Source of the DNA: Streptococcus cuniculi
GTDB taxonomy: Bacteria; Bacillota; Bacilli; Lactobacillales; Streptococcaceae
NCBI RefSeq assembly: GCF_001921845.1
Contig: NZ_MSJM01000002.1
Location: 275,686-339,685 of the forward strand
Reading direction: 5' to 3'
Length of the DNA: 64,000 nucleotides
Shown: one piece after another, positions 17,050 through 26,025 of the stretch
Layout: the number at the start of each line of letters is the position of its first letter
Position numbering within the stretch: the stretch's first letter is position 1
Program-made: the position numbers and the translations under genes
Notes under the pieces: generated by a model
What the model saw: the letters and a program-made list of their open reading frames with translations, nothing else
Told to the model about the DNA's origin: nothing
The model's database searches: none

Positions 17050-18164
17050 TCCTCAATAAAGTCGCGCAAGGGTTTGCTTCGGCTTGGGTGGCGGAGTTTG
17101 CGGAGGGCTTTGGCTTCGATTTGGCGGATGCGTTCGCGGGTAACGTTAAAGACTTTGCCGACATCTTCTAGGGTACGCATTTTTCCGTCATCAAGTCCGA
17201 AGCGGAGGCGAAGGACGTTTTCTTCGCGGTCTGTAAGAGTGTCTAAGACTTCATCCAATTGTTCTCGTAAGACAACGCGTGTGGTGTAGTCCACTGGATT
17301 TTCAATCACTTCGTCTTCGATAAAATCACCAAGGTGGCTATCATCTTCTTCCCCGATTGGTGTTTCAAGGGAGACAGGTTCTTGGGCAATCTTCAAGATT
17401 TCACGCACCTTGTCTGGTGTCATGTCCATGCGTTCTGCGATTTGTTCTGGTGTTGGATCTTGTCCCAATTCTTGGAGCAAATTACGCTGTTCACGGACTA
17501 ATTTATTGATTGTTTCAACCATGTGAACTGGAATCCGAATGGTGCGAGCCTGATCCGCAATAGCACGGGTAATGGCTTGGCGAATCCACCATGTCGCATA
17601 AGTGGAGAACTTGAAACCTTTTGAATAGTCAAACTTGTCAACGGCTTTCATCAAGCCCATGTTTCCTTCTTGAATCAAGTCTAAGAACTGCATGCCACGG
17701 CCGACATAGCGTTTGGCAATGGAAACCACCAAACGGAGATTGGCTTCTGCAAGACGTTGCTTCGCCTCTGGGTCACCAGCTTCTACAGCAAGGGCCAATT
17801 CCTGCTCTTCTTCATTGGTTAAGAGGGGCACAACCCCAATTTCTTTCAAGTACATGCGCACAGGGTCATTGACTTTAGCAGAATTACTACCGAGTAACTC
17901 TTCATCTGTTAATTCAGGCTCTTCTTCTACTTGAAGGACGCGCGCGCTCGGATTTCCATCCTTGTCAACAATCGCAATCCCTGCATCCTGAATCCGTTGC
18001 AAGAGGTCATCAATCCCGTCTGCATCAAGAGTGAAAGGAATGACCAATTGATCATTGATTGCATCGTCTGTTGCAGTTCCCTCTTTTTTATGGTTACGAA
18101 TAAAATCCGCAACTTGAACATCAAAAGTTGTTACTTCTTGTTTTTTATCTTTTTTCGCTGTCAT
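17046..18164 (-). CDS. rpoD: RNA polymerase primary sigma factor (sigma-A/RpoD)
   Basis: A 372-residue housekeeping sigma factor. Region 1.1 is at the N-terminus, region 1.2 ([12 protein letters not shown]) near 100, region 2 with [27 protein letters not shown] and the -10-recognition segment [13 protein letters not shown], region 3 (TPEQIAERM), and region 4.2 with the helix-turn-helix [31 protein letters not shown] precedes the ATG by 7 nt. It lies 2 nt downstream of dnaG (dnaG-rpoD macromolecular synthesis operon). Its 3' end runs into a hairpin and then the tandem repeat array. Confidence 0.97.
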   Translation of the reverse strand: MTAKKDKKQEVTTFDVQVADFIRNHKKEGTATDDAINDQLVIPFTLDADGIDDLLQRIQDAGIAIVDKDGNPSARVLQVEEEPELTDEELLGSNSAKVNDPVRMYLKEIGVVPLLTNEEEQELALAVEAGDPEAKQRLAEANLRLVVSIAKRYVGRGMQFLDLIQEGNMGLMKAVDKFDYSKGFKFSTYATWWIRQAITRAIADQARTIRIPVHMVETINKLVREQRNLLQELGQDPTPEQIAERMDMTPDKVREILKIAQEPVSLETPIGEEDDSHLGDFIEDEVIENPVDYTTRVVLREQLDEVLDTLTDREENVLRLRFGLDDGKMRTLEDVGKVFNVTRERIRQIEAKALRKLRHPSRSKPLRDFIED

Positions 18165-18166
18165 AG

Positions 18167-19957
18167 TTACTCCATATTTCTTTTATGTGCAATGAGTTGT
18201 GCTAATTCATCTAGTGCTGCTTCGGTATTGCCAATGTGGACGTGTTCCCGAATGACACGTGATTTCTGCTGATTTTCTCGCTTCAGCTGTTCCTGTTGCC
18301 GCCGCCTTTCTAGCTCTTCTAGCTCGCTATCGCCTATCTCCTCTGGCAATTTTTCCTCCAAGACCTGATACCAAGCTCGCTGGACTTGCTCTGTCTGCTG
18401 GGCCAAATCATAGGCTGTCACCTCCCCGTGCTCTTTTAAGAGACCAAACAAGACTTGCAATTCTGGTGTAAAGAAGAAAAAGTCCTCTTTCAATCGATAG
18501 TCATTCAAGATATAAGGGTGGGTCATCATGCGGTTGAGCAAATGATTTTCCGTGCGAACCAGTCGTGATAAGCGCATTTTTTGAGGTAATTCGGTGATTG
18601 GCTGTCTCTGTATATCGCCTCGACCTTGCGCTGTCTGACTGCGTTCTGCCCGCTCGTGTAAACGCAAATGATTGACCGCTGTTTCTACCTGACCATAGTC
18701 AAAATCGGGCAAGACATCCGCTACCTTATATATATACGAATTTTGCGCGGTAATTGACTTATTTTTTGCAATAATCGGTGCAATTTTTTCAACAAACTCA
18801 ATCTGCATCTGTAAATTATCGGGATTTGCAGGCTTGAGATACTGAATCAAAAACTCCACGTCGCTAATCCGACTAGTCGTCAAGACCTGATAGAGCATTT
18901 CCTTTGAATGCTTGGCTAAAAATTCATCCGGGTCCAAATTGTCTGGCAGGCTAACAATCTCAACTTGAAAGTCCTGCAATTCGTCAAGTGCTTTTGCTGT
19001 CGCTGCCTGTCCCGCCGCATCTCCGTCATAGGTCACAATCACCTTTTTACAGAATTTAGCTAAATGCTGGACATGTTCTCTGGTCAAGGCTGTTCCCATT
19101 GAGGCAACGGCATTGTCAAGTCCAGCCCGATGAGCTGCAATAACATCCATAAACCCCTCCATGAGATAGACCTCATGGCTTTTTTTAATCACAGCCTTCG
19201 CCTGATCCAGATGATAGAGTTCATAGCTCTTATTAAAAATCGCAGTGCTTCTACTATTTTTGTACTTGGCCAGCTGTTTATTCTCCAAATCTCGTGGCTG
19301 CCAAATACGCCCTGAAAACGCCAAGATACGCCCATACTCATCGGTCAGAGGAAACATAATCCTCCCCTGAAAGGCATCGTAGATAAGGTTGTTATCAGCA
19401 GGATTAAACAAGCCTGATTCGAGCAAGGCCTGCTCCTCAAACTTAGCAGACAAATGCCTATAGAGGTAATTCTGCTCCTGCGGTGCCAGACCAATCTGAA
19501 AATGCTTGATGACCTCATCGGTCAAGCCACGGTGATGCAGATAAGCTCGCGCTTCTTCGCCCATTTTTGTCGTCATCAGAAGGGCATGGTAAAACTTCCC
19601 AGCTTCCGTATGAATATCAAAGAGCACTTGATGCGGATGCACACGGCGTTCCTGAACGGCTACTCTCTGCTGCTCTAGCTGAATCCCAGCCTTTTCAGCC
19701 ACTACCTGAACGCTGTCTGTAAAGGAGATGCCACGGTATTCCTCGATAAATTTAAACACATCGCCTGACTTGCCACAACCAAAACAATGGAAGAATTGCT
19801 TATCTTCGACCACGTTAAAGGAAGGCGTCTTTTCACCATGGAAAGGACACAGCCCTAAAAAATTGCGCCCTGCCTTGGTCAGAGAGATGGTTTCACCAAT
19901 CACATCAACAATATTGACTGCTTGTTTAATCTCATTGATCTTCTCTTTTGAAATCAC
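18167..19957 (-). CDS. dnaG: DNA primase
   Basis: A 596-residue primase that makes RNA primers at the replication fork. The N-terminal CHC2-type zinc finger has Cys37, His40, Cys58 and Cys61 ([12 protein letters not shown] and FHCFGCG). A TOPRIM catalytic core follows, with [16 protein letters not shown] and [14 protein letters not shown], then a C-terminal DnaB-interacting region. The start codon is GTG (19955-19957), decided by the strong GGAGGTGA site upstream. It is first gene of the dnaG-rpoD operon, with an extended -10 promoter about 35 nt upstream. Confidence 0.95.
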   Translation of the reverse strand: MISKEKINEIKQAVNIVDVIGETISLTKAGRNFLGLCPFHGEKTPSFNVVEDKQFFHCFGCGKSGDVFKFIEEYRGISFTDSVQVVAEKAGIQLEQQRVAVQERRVHPHQVLFDIHTEAGKFYHALLMTTKMGEEARAYLHHRGLTDEVIKHFQIGLAPQEQNYLYRHLSAKFEEQALLESGLFNPADNNLIYDAFQGRIMFPLTDEYGRILAFSGRIWQPRDLENKQLAKYKNSRSTAIFNKSYELYHLDQAKAVIKKSHEVYLMEGFMDVIAAHRAGLDNAVASMGTALTREHVQHLAKFCKKVIVTYDGDAAGQAATAKALDELQDFQVEIVSLPDNLDPDEFLAKHSKEMLYQVLTTSRISDVEFLIQYLKPANPDNLQMQIEFVEKIAPIIAKNKSITAQNSYIYKVADVLPDFDYGQVETAVNHLRLHERAERSQTAQGRGDIQRQPITELPQKMRLSRLVRTENHLLNRMMTHPYILNDYRLKEDFFFFTPELQVLFGLLKEHGEVTAYDLAQQTEQVQRAWYQVLEEKLPEEIGDSELEELERRRQQEQLKRENQQKSRVIREHVHIGNTEAALDELAQLIAHKRNME

Positions 19958-19990
19958 GCGGTCACCTCCTTCCAGTGCAGGGTATCAGCT

Positions 19991-19999
19991 ATTATAACA
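19991..19999 (-). promoter_or_regulatory. extended -10 promoter of dnaG-rpoD
   Basis: Minus-strand TGTTATAAT (TGnTATAAT); no convincing -35 hexamer at 17 nt. Confidence 0.55.
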
Positions 20000-20052
20000 T
20001 GTTCTATTTTATACTAAAAATGTAAAAATGTAAAATTTCCAAGCTAGAATAC

Positions 20053-20081
20053 TTGTAAAAAAAATCATTTCGGCATATAAT
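20053..20081 (+). promoter_or_regulatory. mscL promoter
   Basis: TTGTAA (20053-20058), a 17-nt spacer and TATAAT (20076-20081). Confidence 0.75.
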
Positions 20082-20120
20082 AAAAACTGTTAATTTTTTA
20101 TGAAAGGACATATTTGGGAT

Positions 20121-20510
20121 ATGTTAAAAGATTTAAAAGCGTTTTTACTTCGTGGTAATGTTGTTGACTTGGCAATCGGTGTGATTATCGCTGGTGCCTT
20201 TGGTGCTATCGTCCAATCACTTGTTCAAGATGTGATTACCCCTCTTTTCTTGACACCTGCTTTGAAAGCTGCTGGTGCAGATAAGATTGCTGAACTTAGC
20301 TGGAATGGGATTGCTTACGGTAACTTCTTGAGCGCTGTTATCAACTTTGTCATTGTGGGTACTGTTCTCTTCTTCATCGTAAAAGGTATGGAAAAAGCAC
20401 AAAGCCTTGCTAAAAAACAAGAAGCCGCTGAAGAAGCTGCTGCTGAAGTTGCTGGACCAACTCAAGAAGAATTGCTCGCTGAAATCCGCGATTTGTTGAA
20501 AAACAAATAA
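20121..20510 (+). CDS. mscL: large-conductance mechanosensitive channel
   Basis: A 129-residue MscL, a homopentameric channel that opens at extreme membrane tension to release solutes on hypo-osmotic shock. Visible: the N-terminal amphipathic helix and TM1 (LKDLKAFLLRGNVVDLAIGV, then IIAGAFGAIV), TM2 (FLSAVINFVIVGTVLFFIV, about 65-85) and a charged C-terminal helix (EELLAEIRDLL). ATG 20121 is the canonical family start; the in-frame ATG at 20100 would overlap the AAAGGA site. It is monocistronic, with promoter and terminator recognised. Confidence 0.93.
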   Translation: MLKDLKAFLLRGNVVDLAIGVIIAGAFGAIVQSLVQDVITPLFLTPALKAAGADKIAELSWNGIAYGNFLSAVINFVIVGTVLFFIVKGMEKAQSLAKKQEAAEEAAAEVAGPTQEELLAEIRDLLKNK

Positions 20511-20514
20511 TACT

Positions 20515-20541
20515 AAAAAAGACAGGTGGCCTGTCTTTTTT
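20515..20541. terminator. terminator shared by mscL and galE
   Basis: AAAAAAGACAGG-TGG-CCTGTCTTTTTT: a 12-bp perfect stem with U-tracts on both strands. Confidence 0.9.
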
Positions 20542-20542
20542 G

Positions 20543-21556
20543 TTATTTCTCATACCCGTTCGGGTTCTTGGATTGCCAATTCCATGTGTCACGGCACATG
20601 TCTTCAATGGTCTTTTCAGTCTTCCAGTTGAGTTCAGCTAAAGCCTTGTCGCTATTTGCAAAGCAGGTAGCTATGTCGCCAGGACGGCGGTCCACAATCT
20701 TGTATGGGACAGGAACGCCATTTACTTTTTCAAAAGCCTGTACCAGCTCCAGCACACTCGTTCCCTGACCTGATCCAAGGTTATAAGTATAGACACCTGT
20801 TGTATCTGCAATCTTCTCCAAGGCCTTGATATGACCGAGTGCCAAATCAACAACATGGATATAGTCACGGACACCTGTTCCGTCTACTGTGTCATAATCA
20901 TCACCAAATACGCTCAATTCAGGACGTTTCCCAACAGCTACCTGAGCAATAAAGGGCATGAGATTATTGGGAATCCCTGCAGGATCTTCCCCAATCAAGC
21001 CTGATTCGTGCGCTCCGATTGGATTGAAATAGCGAAGCAGGGCAATGCTCCATTCAGAGTCCGCTACTTCCACATCACGCAGGATTTGCTCCAGCATCAC
21101 CTTGGTATAGCCATACGGGTTGGTCGCACTCGTTGGCATCGTTTCAACCAGCGGAGATGGATTGTGAAGGCCATATACAGTCGCACTAGAGCTAAAGACC
21201 ACTTTTTTCACGCCAAACTCAGCCATGACTTCCACCAAGGCTAGGGTGCTCATAATGTTGTTTTCATAATACATGACAGGCTTTGCCACCGACTCACCAA
21301 CTGCCTTGTAGCCTGCAAAGTGAATGGCGGAGTCAATCTCTTCTTTTTCAAATACAGTACGAAGAGCATCCTTATCTGCCACATCCAACTCATAGAAGGT
21401 AGGCCGCTTGCCAGTTATTTCTTCGATGCGATCTAAGACGAGTAAACTTGAATTGGACAAATTATCAACAATGACCACTTCTTTTCCTAATTTCAACAAT
21501 TCAACCACGGTATGGCTACCGATGTAGCCTGCACCACCTGTTACTAAAATACTCAT
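20543..21556 (-). CDS. galE: UDP-glucose 4-epimerase
   Basis: A 337-residue extended short-chain dehydrogenase that interconverts UDP-glucose and UDP-galactose in the Leloir pathway and supplies UDP-Gal for capsule and wall glycans. The NAD-binding GGAGYIGS is at residues 7-14, the SSSATVYG segment near 122-129, and the catalytic YxxxK at Tyr148-Lys152. AAGGAG precedes the ATG. It is monocistronic, between the rpsU terminator and the mscL terminator. No gal operon neighbours are here, so a housekeeping role is likely. Confidence 0.95.
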   Translation of the reverse strand: MSILVTGGAGYIGSHTVVELLKLGKEVVIVDNLSNSSLLVLDRIEEITGKRPTFYELDVADKDALRTVFEKEEIDSAIHFAGYKAVGESVAKPVMYYENNIMSTLALVEVMAEFGVKKVVFSSSATVYGLHNPSPLVETMPTSATNPYGYTKVMLEQILRDVEVADSEWSIALLRYFNPIGAHESGLIGEDPAGIPNNLMPFIAQVAVGKRPELSVFGDDYDTVDGTGVRDYIHVVDLALGHIKALEKIADTTGVYTYNLGSGQGTSVLELVQAFEKVNGVPVPYKIVDRRPGDIATCFANSDKALAELNWKTEKTIEDMCRDTWNWQSKNPNGYEK

Positions 21557-21574
21557 GAAAAACTCCTTTATATA

Positions 21575-21580
21575 AGTATA
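21575..21580 (-). promoter_or_regulatory. likely -10 box of galE
   Basis: Minus-strand TATACT about 20 nt before the galE start. The matching -35 would lie in the rpsU terminator and is poor, so this is tentative. Confidence 0.35.
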
Positions 21581-21588
21581 GATAGGAC

Positions 21589-21616
21589 AAAAAAACAGCT
21601 TAACAGCTGTTTTTTA
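21589..21616 (-). terminator. terminator of rpsU
   Basis: AAAAAACAGCT/AGCTGTTTTTT with loop TAAC, directly after the rpsU stop codon. Confidence 0.88.
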
Positions 21617-21620
21617 CATG

Positions 21621-21797
21621 TTAGAATTTTTTACGCTTACGAGCTGCTTCTGATTTGCGTTTACGTTTTACAGATGGTTTTTCGTAGAATTCGCGTTTGC
21701 GTGTTTCTTGAAGAGTACCAGCTTTGGTAACCGCACGTTTGAAACGACGAAGAGCATCATCAAGTGATTCGTTCTTGCGTACAACTGTTTTTGACAT
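21621..21797 (-). CDS. rpsU: 30S ribosomal protein bS21
   Basis: A 58-residue, highly basic protein ([19 protein letters not shown] start, [14 protein letters not shown] end) matching bS21 of Firmicutes in length and pattern. It helps the 30S subunit recognise mRNA starts. ATG 21797 is chosen because GAGGGGAG lies upstream; the longer frame from 21821 would run through that site. It is a single-gene unit with the most consensus-like promoter in the window and a strong terminator, as expected for abundant expression. Confidence 0.97.
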
Positions 21798-21831
21798 TAT
21801 TTTCACTCCCCTCAATTTCAAAGTCTATACC

Positions 21832-21860
21832 ATTATACTTCTATCCACTCGTTTTGTCAA
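21832..21860 (-). promoter_or_regulatory. consensus promoter of rpsU
   Basis: Minus-strand TTGACA (21855-21860), 17 nt, TATAAT (21832-21837): a perfect sigma-A consensus. Confidence 0.9.
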
Positions 21861-21969
21861 GATATTTCCTGAAATTGTTTGTGTCTATTTTTTTGAGAAT
21901 CATCAAAATTCCCTGAAAAGTGTGAAAAAAGGACTGAACAATCTACTTACCCTGAAATTTTCTCGGGAT

Positions 21970-22599
21970 TTACCTCGCCTTTCTTTTGGACTGACACCAA
22001 AATACCATTCCGAGACACAGGCCTTCATATAAGACGAAAAAGAGCAGGAAAGAGTGTAGGAAAAATTCAGCTGGTAAGATGTAGATTACAGGATCAGTAT
22101 TGGGGTTAAAGAGCCAGCTACTATCCCCTACAAAGAGAATCTGATGAAAGAGGGTAAAAAAACTGTCAAACCCAATGATGACACCAAAGATACCAATCAG
22201 AACTGGCAAGACTGCGGCCGTCACAAAAACAGGACGATACAAGTTCCCGTATCCTTTTTTCACAACATGTTTCCAAAAAGATAGAAAGCCCGGCAGACTT
22301 ACCAACACAACAGCTTGAGCAAGGTGAAAGAGCCACTTGACTTGCTGAAAATGGTGTAGACCGTCTGCTGATGAGGGAAAATTGGGCATAGAGAGGGTCT
22401 GCTCCCACGGTAGGGTCAGATAGCGCAGGAGGATATTGAAATTATAGCTGATATCTGCACTCTTCATGTAAACGACTTGTTCCAATCTCAACCACTTGAT
22501 TTCTAGAGGATAGAAAAGCCACGCGCCATAAATCGTTGCCACAATGGCCACCGATAAGAGAAAGAGGAGGCTCATAACTACTGAGAATTTAGTTTTCAT
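21970..22599 (-). CDS. TIGR01906/DUF1461-family membrane protein
   Basis: A 209-residue integral membrane protein with four to five hydrophobic helices: N-terminal about 6-28, then near 95-112, 125-147 and 175-205. A large loop follows the first helix and holds the [17 protein letters not shown] segment. This matches a conserved family of unknown function, usually found next to a HAD phosphatase in lactobacilli and streptococci. ATG 22599 has GGAG upstream and overlaps the end of the HAD gene by 11 nt, so translation is probably coupled. It is last in the hemW operon. No function is assigned. Confidence 0.75.
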   Translation of the reverse strand: MKTKFSVVMSLLFLLSVAIVATIYGAWLFYPLEIKWLRLEQVVYMKSADISYNFNILLRYLTLPWEQTLSMPNFPSSADGLHHFQQVKWLFHLAQAVVLVSLPGFLSFWKHVVKKGYGNLYRPVFVTAAVLPVLIGIFGVIIGFDSFFTLFHQILFVGDSSWLFNPNTDPVIYILPAEFFLHSFLLFFVLYEGLCLGMVFWCQSKRKAR

Positions 22600-23362
22600 C
22601 GAAGCTCCATTCATCTAGGCTATTCAGCACATGGGTCGGTGCTACTGGGAGTGTCGCTATCTCTTCAGGCTTGGTGAAGCCTGTTAAGACAAGAAGCGTT
22701 GGAAAATCATTGTCAATTCCTGCCCGAATGTCCGTCAAATAATTATCCCCAACCATGAGGGTCTCGCTCCGCTCCGTTCCCAAAATGGACAGAGCATTGT
22801 CCATGATAATGGCTTGAGGTTTGCCGATAAAGGTTGCCTTAACCCGCGTCGCTGCTTCTAGCAAGGCAATCAAGGAGCCTGCTCCTGGCAGGAGTCCTCG
22901 TTCAGTTGGGATATTTAGGTCTGGATTGGTCCCGATAAAGACCGCTCCTTTTTGAATCGCCAGGGTCGCAATGGTCAATTTTTCATAAGTTAAATCGGTG
23001 TCAAGTCCGACCACGACATAGGCAGGATTGTCCGTTTCCTCTACATAACCTGCTTCAAGAATCGCTGATTTCAGCCCCTCTTCTCCAATCACATAAGCTG
23101 TCTTTGCCTTGCCCAGCTGATTCATATAATCAACGGTCGCAAGACTGGCAGTATAAATGGTCTCAAGCGGGGTGTCGATGTTAAACTGCTCCTGCAACAT
23201 GGTCTGAACGGATTCTGGTCTGCGGGTAGTATTATTCGTCACAAAGAGATAGGGGAGCTTACGCTCCTGCAAGGCATGAACAAAGCGTTCCCCTGCTGGA
23301 ATGCGGTTCTTTCCCTTGTAAATGGTCCCATCCAAATCAATTAAATATCCTTTATAACTCAT
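22589..23362 (-). CDS. NagD-like HAD-superfamily (subfamily IIA) phosphatase
   Basis: A 257-residue HAD-IIA hydrolase. Motif I is [12 protein letters not shown] (residues 5-16), motif II is the FVTNNTTR segment near 40, a C2 cap lies in the middle, motif III is around GKPQ, and motif IV is [13 protein letters not shown] near 205-217. NagD relatives dephosphorylate nucleotides or sugar phosphates; the true substrate is not evident. It sits between the NUDIX gene (9-nt gap) and DUF1461 (overlap) in the hemW operon. Streptococcal genomes often keep this thioesterase-HAD-DUF1461 order. Confidence 0.88.
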   Translation of the reverse strand: MSYKGYLIDLDGTIYKGKNRIPAGERFVHALQERKLPYLFVTNNTTRRPESVQTMLQEQFNIDTPLETIYTASLATVDYMNQLGKAKTAYVIGEEGLKSAILEAGYVEETDNPAYVVVGLDTDLTYEKLTIATLAIQKGAVFIGTNPDLNIPTERGLLPGAGSLIALLEAATRVKATFIGKPQAIIMDNALSILGTERSETLMVGDNYLTDIRAGIDNDFPTLLVLTGFTKPEEIATLPVAPTHVLNSLDEWSFDEN

Positions 23363-23371
23363 CTCATCTCC

Positions 23372-23992
23372 TCATTCAAATCGTGCTTCCCAGTGCTCTG
23401 CCTGATGCGCTTCAAAGCAGAGGGCTATCTGTTCTGCTGTATTTTTCCCAACGGACAGGGCAGGCAAGTCCTCCAAGGCGAAATAGGCGCTCGCAACCGT
23501 CTCTGAATTGGCTTGAAATGCCCCACCGAGCGCTCGGCATAGGTAAAAGACCTTGGTCACATGGTGGGCTGACCTGCTAGGATTGCTCTTTGCCTTGTCC
23601 AAAATGGCAACCAGGCGCAACACTTCGACTTCAAGTCCCGCCTCTTCTCGCACTTCCTTGATGACATTTTCCATGGTCGAGCAATCGACATCACACCAGC
23701 CACCCGGCAAGGACCACAAGCCGTCATTTTCCTGAACCAAGAGAATTTTTTTGTCTTGGATAATGGCTGCGCGGGTATCAAGTTTGGGTGTTTGATAGCC
23801 TGTTTCGTTACAAAACAATTCTTCTACTTGCTCTAGCGGTAAGCCCGACGGCTCCACCAGCATTTTCGCTGCTATCTGGCGAATTTCTTCAAATCGTTCT
23901 ATATCATAGACATCCTTACCATAGGCAAGACCCGTCTGCGCCAAGGCCTGCAGACGAACAGCCCACTTGAGCCAATTATTGTTTGCTGTCAT
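23372..23992 (-). CDS. NUDIX hydrolase with N-terminal NUDIX-associated domain
   Basis: A 206-residue protein. An N-terminal helical domain (about 1-60: WLKWAVRLQALAQTGLAYGKD, DVYDIERFEEIR) is followed by a NUDIX domain. The NUDIX box reads GGWCDVDCSTMENVIKEVRE and continues EAGL, so the first Glu of GX5EX7REUXEEXGU is Cys and the Arg is Lys, variants that occur in this ADP-ribose/NADH-type subfamily. It probably cleaves a nucleoside-diphosphate derivative; the substrate is unproven. It overlaps the thioesterase gene by 17 nt. Confidence 0.85.
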   Translation of the reverse strand: MTANNNWLKWAVRLQALAQTGLAYGKDVYDIERFEEIRQIAAKMLVEPSGLPLEQVEELFCNETGYQTPKLDTRAAIIQDKKILLVQENDGLWSLPGGWCDVDCSTMENVIKEVREEAGLEVEVLRLVAILDKAKSNPSRSAHHVTKVFYLCRALGGAFQANSETVASAYFALEDLPALSVGKNTAEQIALCFEAHQAEHWEARFE

Positions 23993-24719
23993 CTCGGCTT
24001 CCCCATTTGATCATTCCTTGGGCATTGAGCTGGCCGTTAGACCAGATTTCATGCTGACTGACACCATTTTCCACTACGACCTTGGTCGTTACAAGCGCTT
24101 CTGGTGCCACCTCCTTGATATACTTGAGTTGGAAATAAGTTGGTCGGTGAGTGATGAGAAATTCATACTCCAAACTCTCGTACATCCATTCCAGATACTT
24201 GCTATTATTGACATGTCCATTGAGGTCAATGTCGAAATACCGCACCTCTCGCTCCTGCTCGAGGGCTTCTTCTAAGGTGTCATATTTGGGAGCCCGCGCT
24301 ACTTTTTTGACCCTTTCAGATTGGTAGGGCGCAATCAATTCCTCTGGAACTGGGCTGACCTTTCTGGTCTCAAAATCAATCAGGACAAAGTAGGCTAAAA
24401 TCTTGATGAGCAACTCCCCTGCTTCATCATAAATATGAAAGGTCCGATAGCAGAAAAACTTATTGTAAGAAATCGCTTCTGTCTCAATCGTGACCGTTTC
24501 CTGATAGCGCGGCAAACGAGTAATGTCCACCTCATAATCTGTCACCACCCAGACAAGGCCATACTGCTCAAAGATTTCCTTATCCCCGCGCCCTAGAAGA
24601 TCCGATTGGCGACCAGATAAGGCTAAGCAATACGCTAAAAAGCCTGGAATTTTTAATTCTTGCTTGACATCTACCATATCAAAGGGTAGCGTGAGTGTTT
24701 CCTGATAACGTAGTCCCAT
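23976..24719 (-). CDS. acyl-ACP thioesterase
   Basis: A 247-residue double hot-dog fold protein of the bacterial acyl-ACP thioesterase family, which hydrolyses acyl-ACP to free fatty acid. Supporting segments are the N-terminal YQETLTLPFDMVDVKQELKI, the WVVTDYEVDI segment, and the second-domain motif YFDIDLNGHVNNSKYLEWM (about 162-180), which contains the conserved Asn-His-Val-Asn-Asn-Ser-Lys-Tyr. It directly follows hemW (stop and start abut) and overlaps the NUDIX gene, so all five genes of the operon are tightly packed. Confidence 0.9.
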   Translation of the reverse strand: MGLRYQETLTLPFDMVDVKQELKIPGFLAYCLALSGRQSDLLGRGDKEIFEQYGLVWVVTDYEVDITRLPRYQETVTIETEAISYNKFFCYRTFHIYDEAGELLIKILAYFVLIDFETRKVSPVPEELIAPYQSERVKKVARAPKYDTLEEALEQEREVRYFDIDLNGHVNNSKYLEWMYESLEYEFLITHRPTYFQLKYIKEVAPEALVTTKVVVENGVSQHEIWSNGQLNAQGMIKWGSRDDSKQ

Positions 24720-25858
24720 TATTCCTCTCCTATGATAAATCGTTCTGCAACTGTGTCTCCGAGAAAGAGCCCTTTTTTGGTCATTCGGATAAAGCCATTT
24801 TCTTCCTGAAGGAGACCCTCATTCTTCAACTCTGCCACCACATGACCATAGCGTTCTTTAAAGGATGTTGCAAATTTTTCCTCAAAACGAGCAATCGAAA
24901 CGCCTGTTTTCTTCCGCAATCCTAAAAACATTTCTTCTTCCATTTGCTCTGCCTGCGATAGTTGCTCTTCGTGGAGCCTCGCATGACCCTTTTCCCGGAT
25001 GGACTTCAGATAATGCTGGATAGGTCCTCGATTGCGGTAGCGCATGCCAGACAGATAACCAGAAGCCCCCGCTCCCAGGCCAAAGTATTCTGCATTGTCC
25101 CAATACATGAGATTGTGTCTGCTTTCAAAACCTGGCTTGGTAAAGTTGGAAATCTCGTAGTGTTCAAAGCCATTTTTTTCCAATTCCTGTAAGATGTATT
25201 CAAACATGTCAGACTCGACATCTTCATTTGGCAGGTGTAGATTGCCCCTGCGCTGGCGATTCATAAAGACCGTATGATTTTCCAAAATCAAACTATAGAG
25301 GCTCATGTGGGGAATATCGAGCGAAAGAGCCCGCGCTACATTATCTTTGACCTGCTCCATGGTCTGCCCAGGCAGGGCATAGATTAAGTCAATCGAGATA
25401 TTGTGGAAACCCGCAACTTTTAAGGCACTAATCGTTTCATAAATCTGAGCTTGATTGTGGGAACGCCCGATTTTCTTGAGCATGCGGTCATCAAAGGTCT
25501 GTACACCAAGCGAGACCCGATTGCACTTGGATTTTCGTAAAACAGCAATCTTATCTGCTGTCAAATCCCCAGGATTGGCCTCAATGGTAAATTCTTCTAC
25601 TTGAGACAAGTCGAGCAAGTTCTCCAAATTGGTCAGCAAGTAGTCCAACTGCTCCGCCGACAAGGCAGAAGGTGTCCCACCGCCAATATAGAGCGTTTTT
25701 AAAGGAGGCAAGTCATAGAACCGCACCTCCTCCATCAGAGCTGCTAAATACTCGTCCACAGGCTGGTTTTGAATAAATACCTTTGAAAAATCACAATAGT
25801 AGCAAATCTGCGTACAAAAGGGAATGTGAATATAGGCTGAAGTCGGTCTTTTTGTCAT
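24719..25858 (-). CDS. hemW: HemW-type radical SAM protein (heme chaperone / coproporphyrinogen oxidase-like)
   Basis: A 379-residue radical SAM enzyme-like protein. The cluster motif is Cys15-x3-Cys19-x2-Cys22 (CTQICYYCDF); GGGTPSAL and the SAM-binding strand TIEANPGDLT follow, then the HemW C-terminal domain (YEISNFTKPG, YWDNAEYFGLGAGASGY). HemW proteins act in heme trafficking; most streptococci do not make heme, so the role is open. ATG 25858 is chosen because the family starts here; the longer frame to 26014 would cross its promoter and the glgP terminator. No Shine-Dalgarno is present: the -10 box ends 6 nt before the ATG, implying a leaderless message. Confidence 0.88.
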   Translation of the reverse strand: MTKRPTSAYIHIPFCTQICYYCDFSKVFIQNQPVDEYLAALMEEVRFYDLPPLKTLYIGGGTPSALSAEQLDYLLTNLENLLDLSQVEEFTIEANPGDLTADKIAVLRKSKCNRVSLGVQTFDDRMLKKIGRSHNQAQIYETISALKVAGFHNISIDLIYALPGQTMEQVKDNVARALSLDIPHMSLYSLILENHTVFMNRQRRGNLHLPNEDVESDMFEYILQELEKNGFEHYEISNFTKPGFESRHNLMYWDNAEYFGLGAGASGYLSGMRYRNRGPIQHYLKSIREKGHARLHEEQLSQAEQMEEEMFLGLRKKTGVSIARFEEKFATSFKERYGHVVAELKNEGLLQEENGFIRMTKKGLFLGDTVAERFIIGEE

Positions 25859-25864
25859 GAAGTT

Positions 25865-25893
25865 ATTATACCACACTCCCACCTTTTCGTCAG
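25865..25893 (-). promoter_or_regulatory. hemW promoter, -10 box 6 nt from the ATG
   Basis: Minus-strand CTGACG (25888-25893), a 17-nt spacer and TATAAT (25865-25870) with extended TGG. The start codon follows after AACTTC, so the transcript should begin at or next to the ATG. Confidence 0.65.
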
Positions 25894-25903
25894 AAAGAGG
25901 GCA

Positions 25904-25935
25904 TGAAAAAGGGAGTGAGACAGAAAGCAACTTCT
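25904..25935. repeat. small GGGAGTGRGACAGAA-type dispersed repeat
   Basis: GGGAGTGAGACAGAAAGC, with ACAGAA/TTCTGT able to pair. A related GTGGGACAG element occurs at 46794-46802. Such short elements are common in streptococcal intergenic regions, from general knowledge. The surrounding gap 25936-26002 shows nothing further. Confidence 0.4.
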
Positions 25936-26002
25936 GTTCTTCTCCTCCTCTTATAACATAGCACTCACTTATTGCGCTTCTAGCATTTCTTGAGCGCAAG
26001 AT

Positions 26003-26025
26003 AAAAAGGTCCACCGGACCTTTTT
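26003..26025 (-). terminator. terminator of glgP, overlapping its stop codon
   Basis: AAAAAGGTCC-ACC-GGACCTTTTT: a perfect 10-bp stem with a U-tract on the minus strand. The last bases overlap the glgP TAA. Confidence 0.88.

Noticed and set aside
25859..26014. 156-nt N-terminal extension of hemW
   Set aside because: The extension includes the hemW promoter and the glgP terminator, encodes no family-like sequence, and the family start fits ATG 25858.
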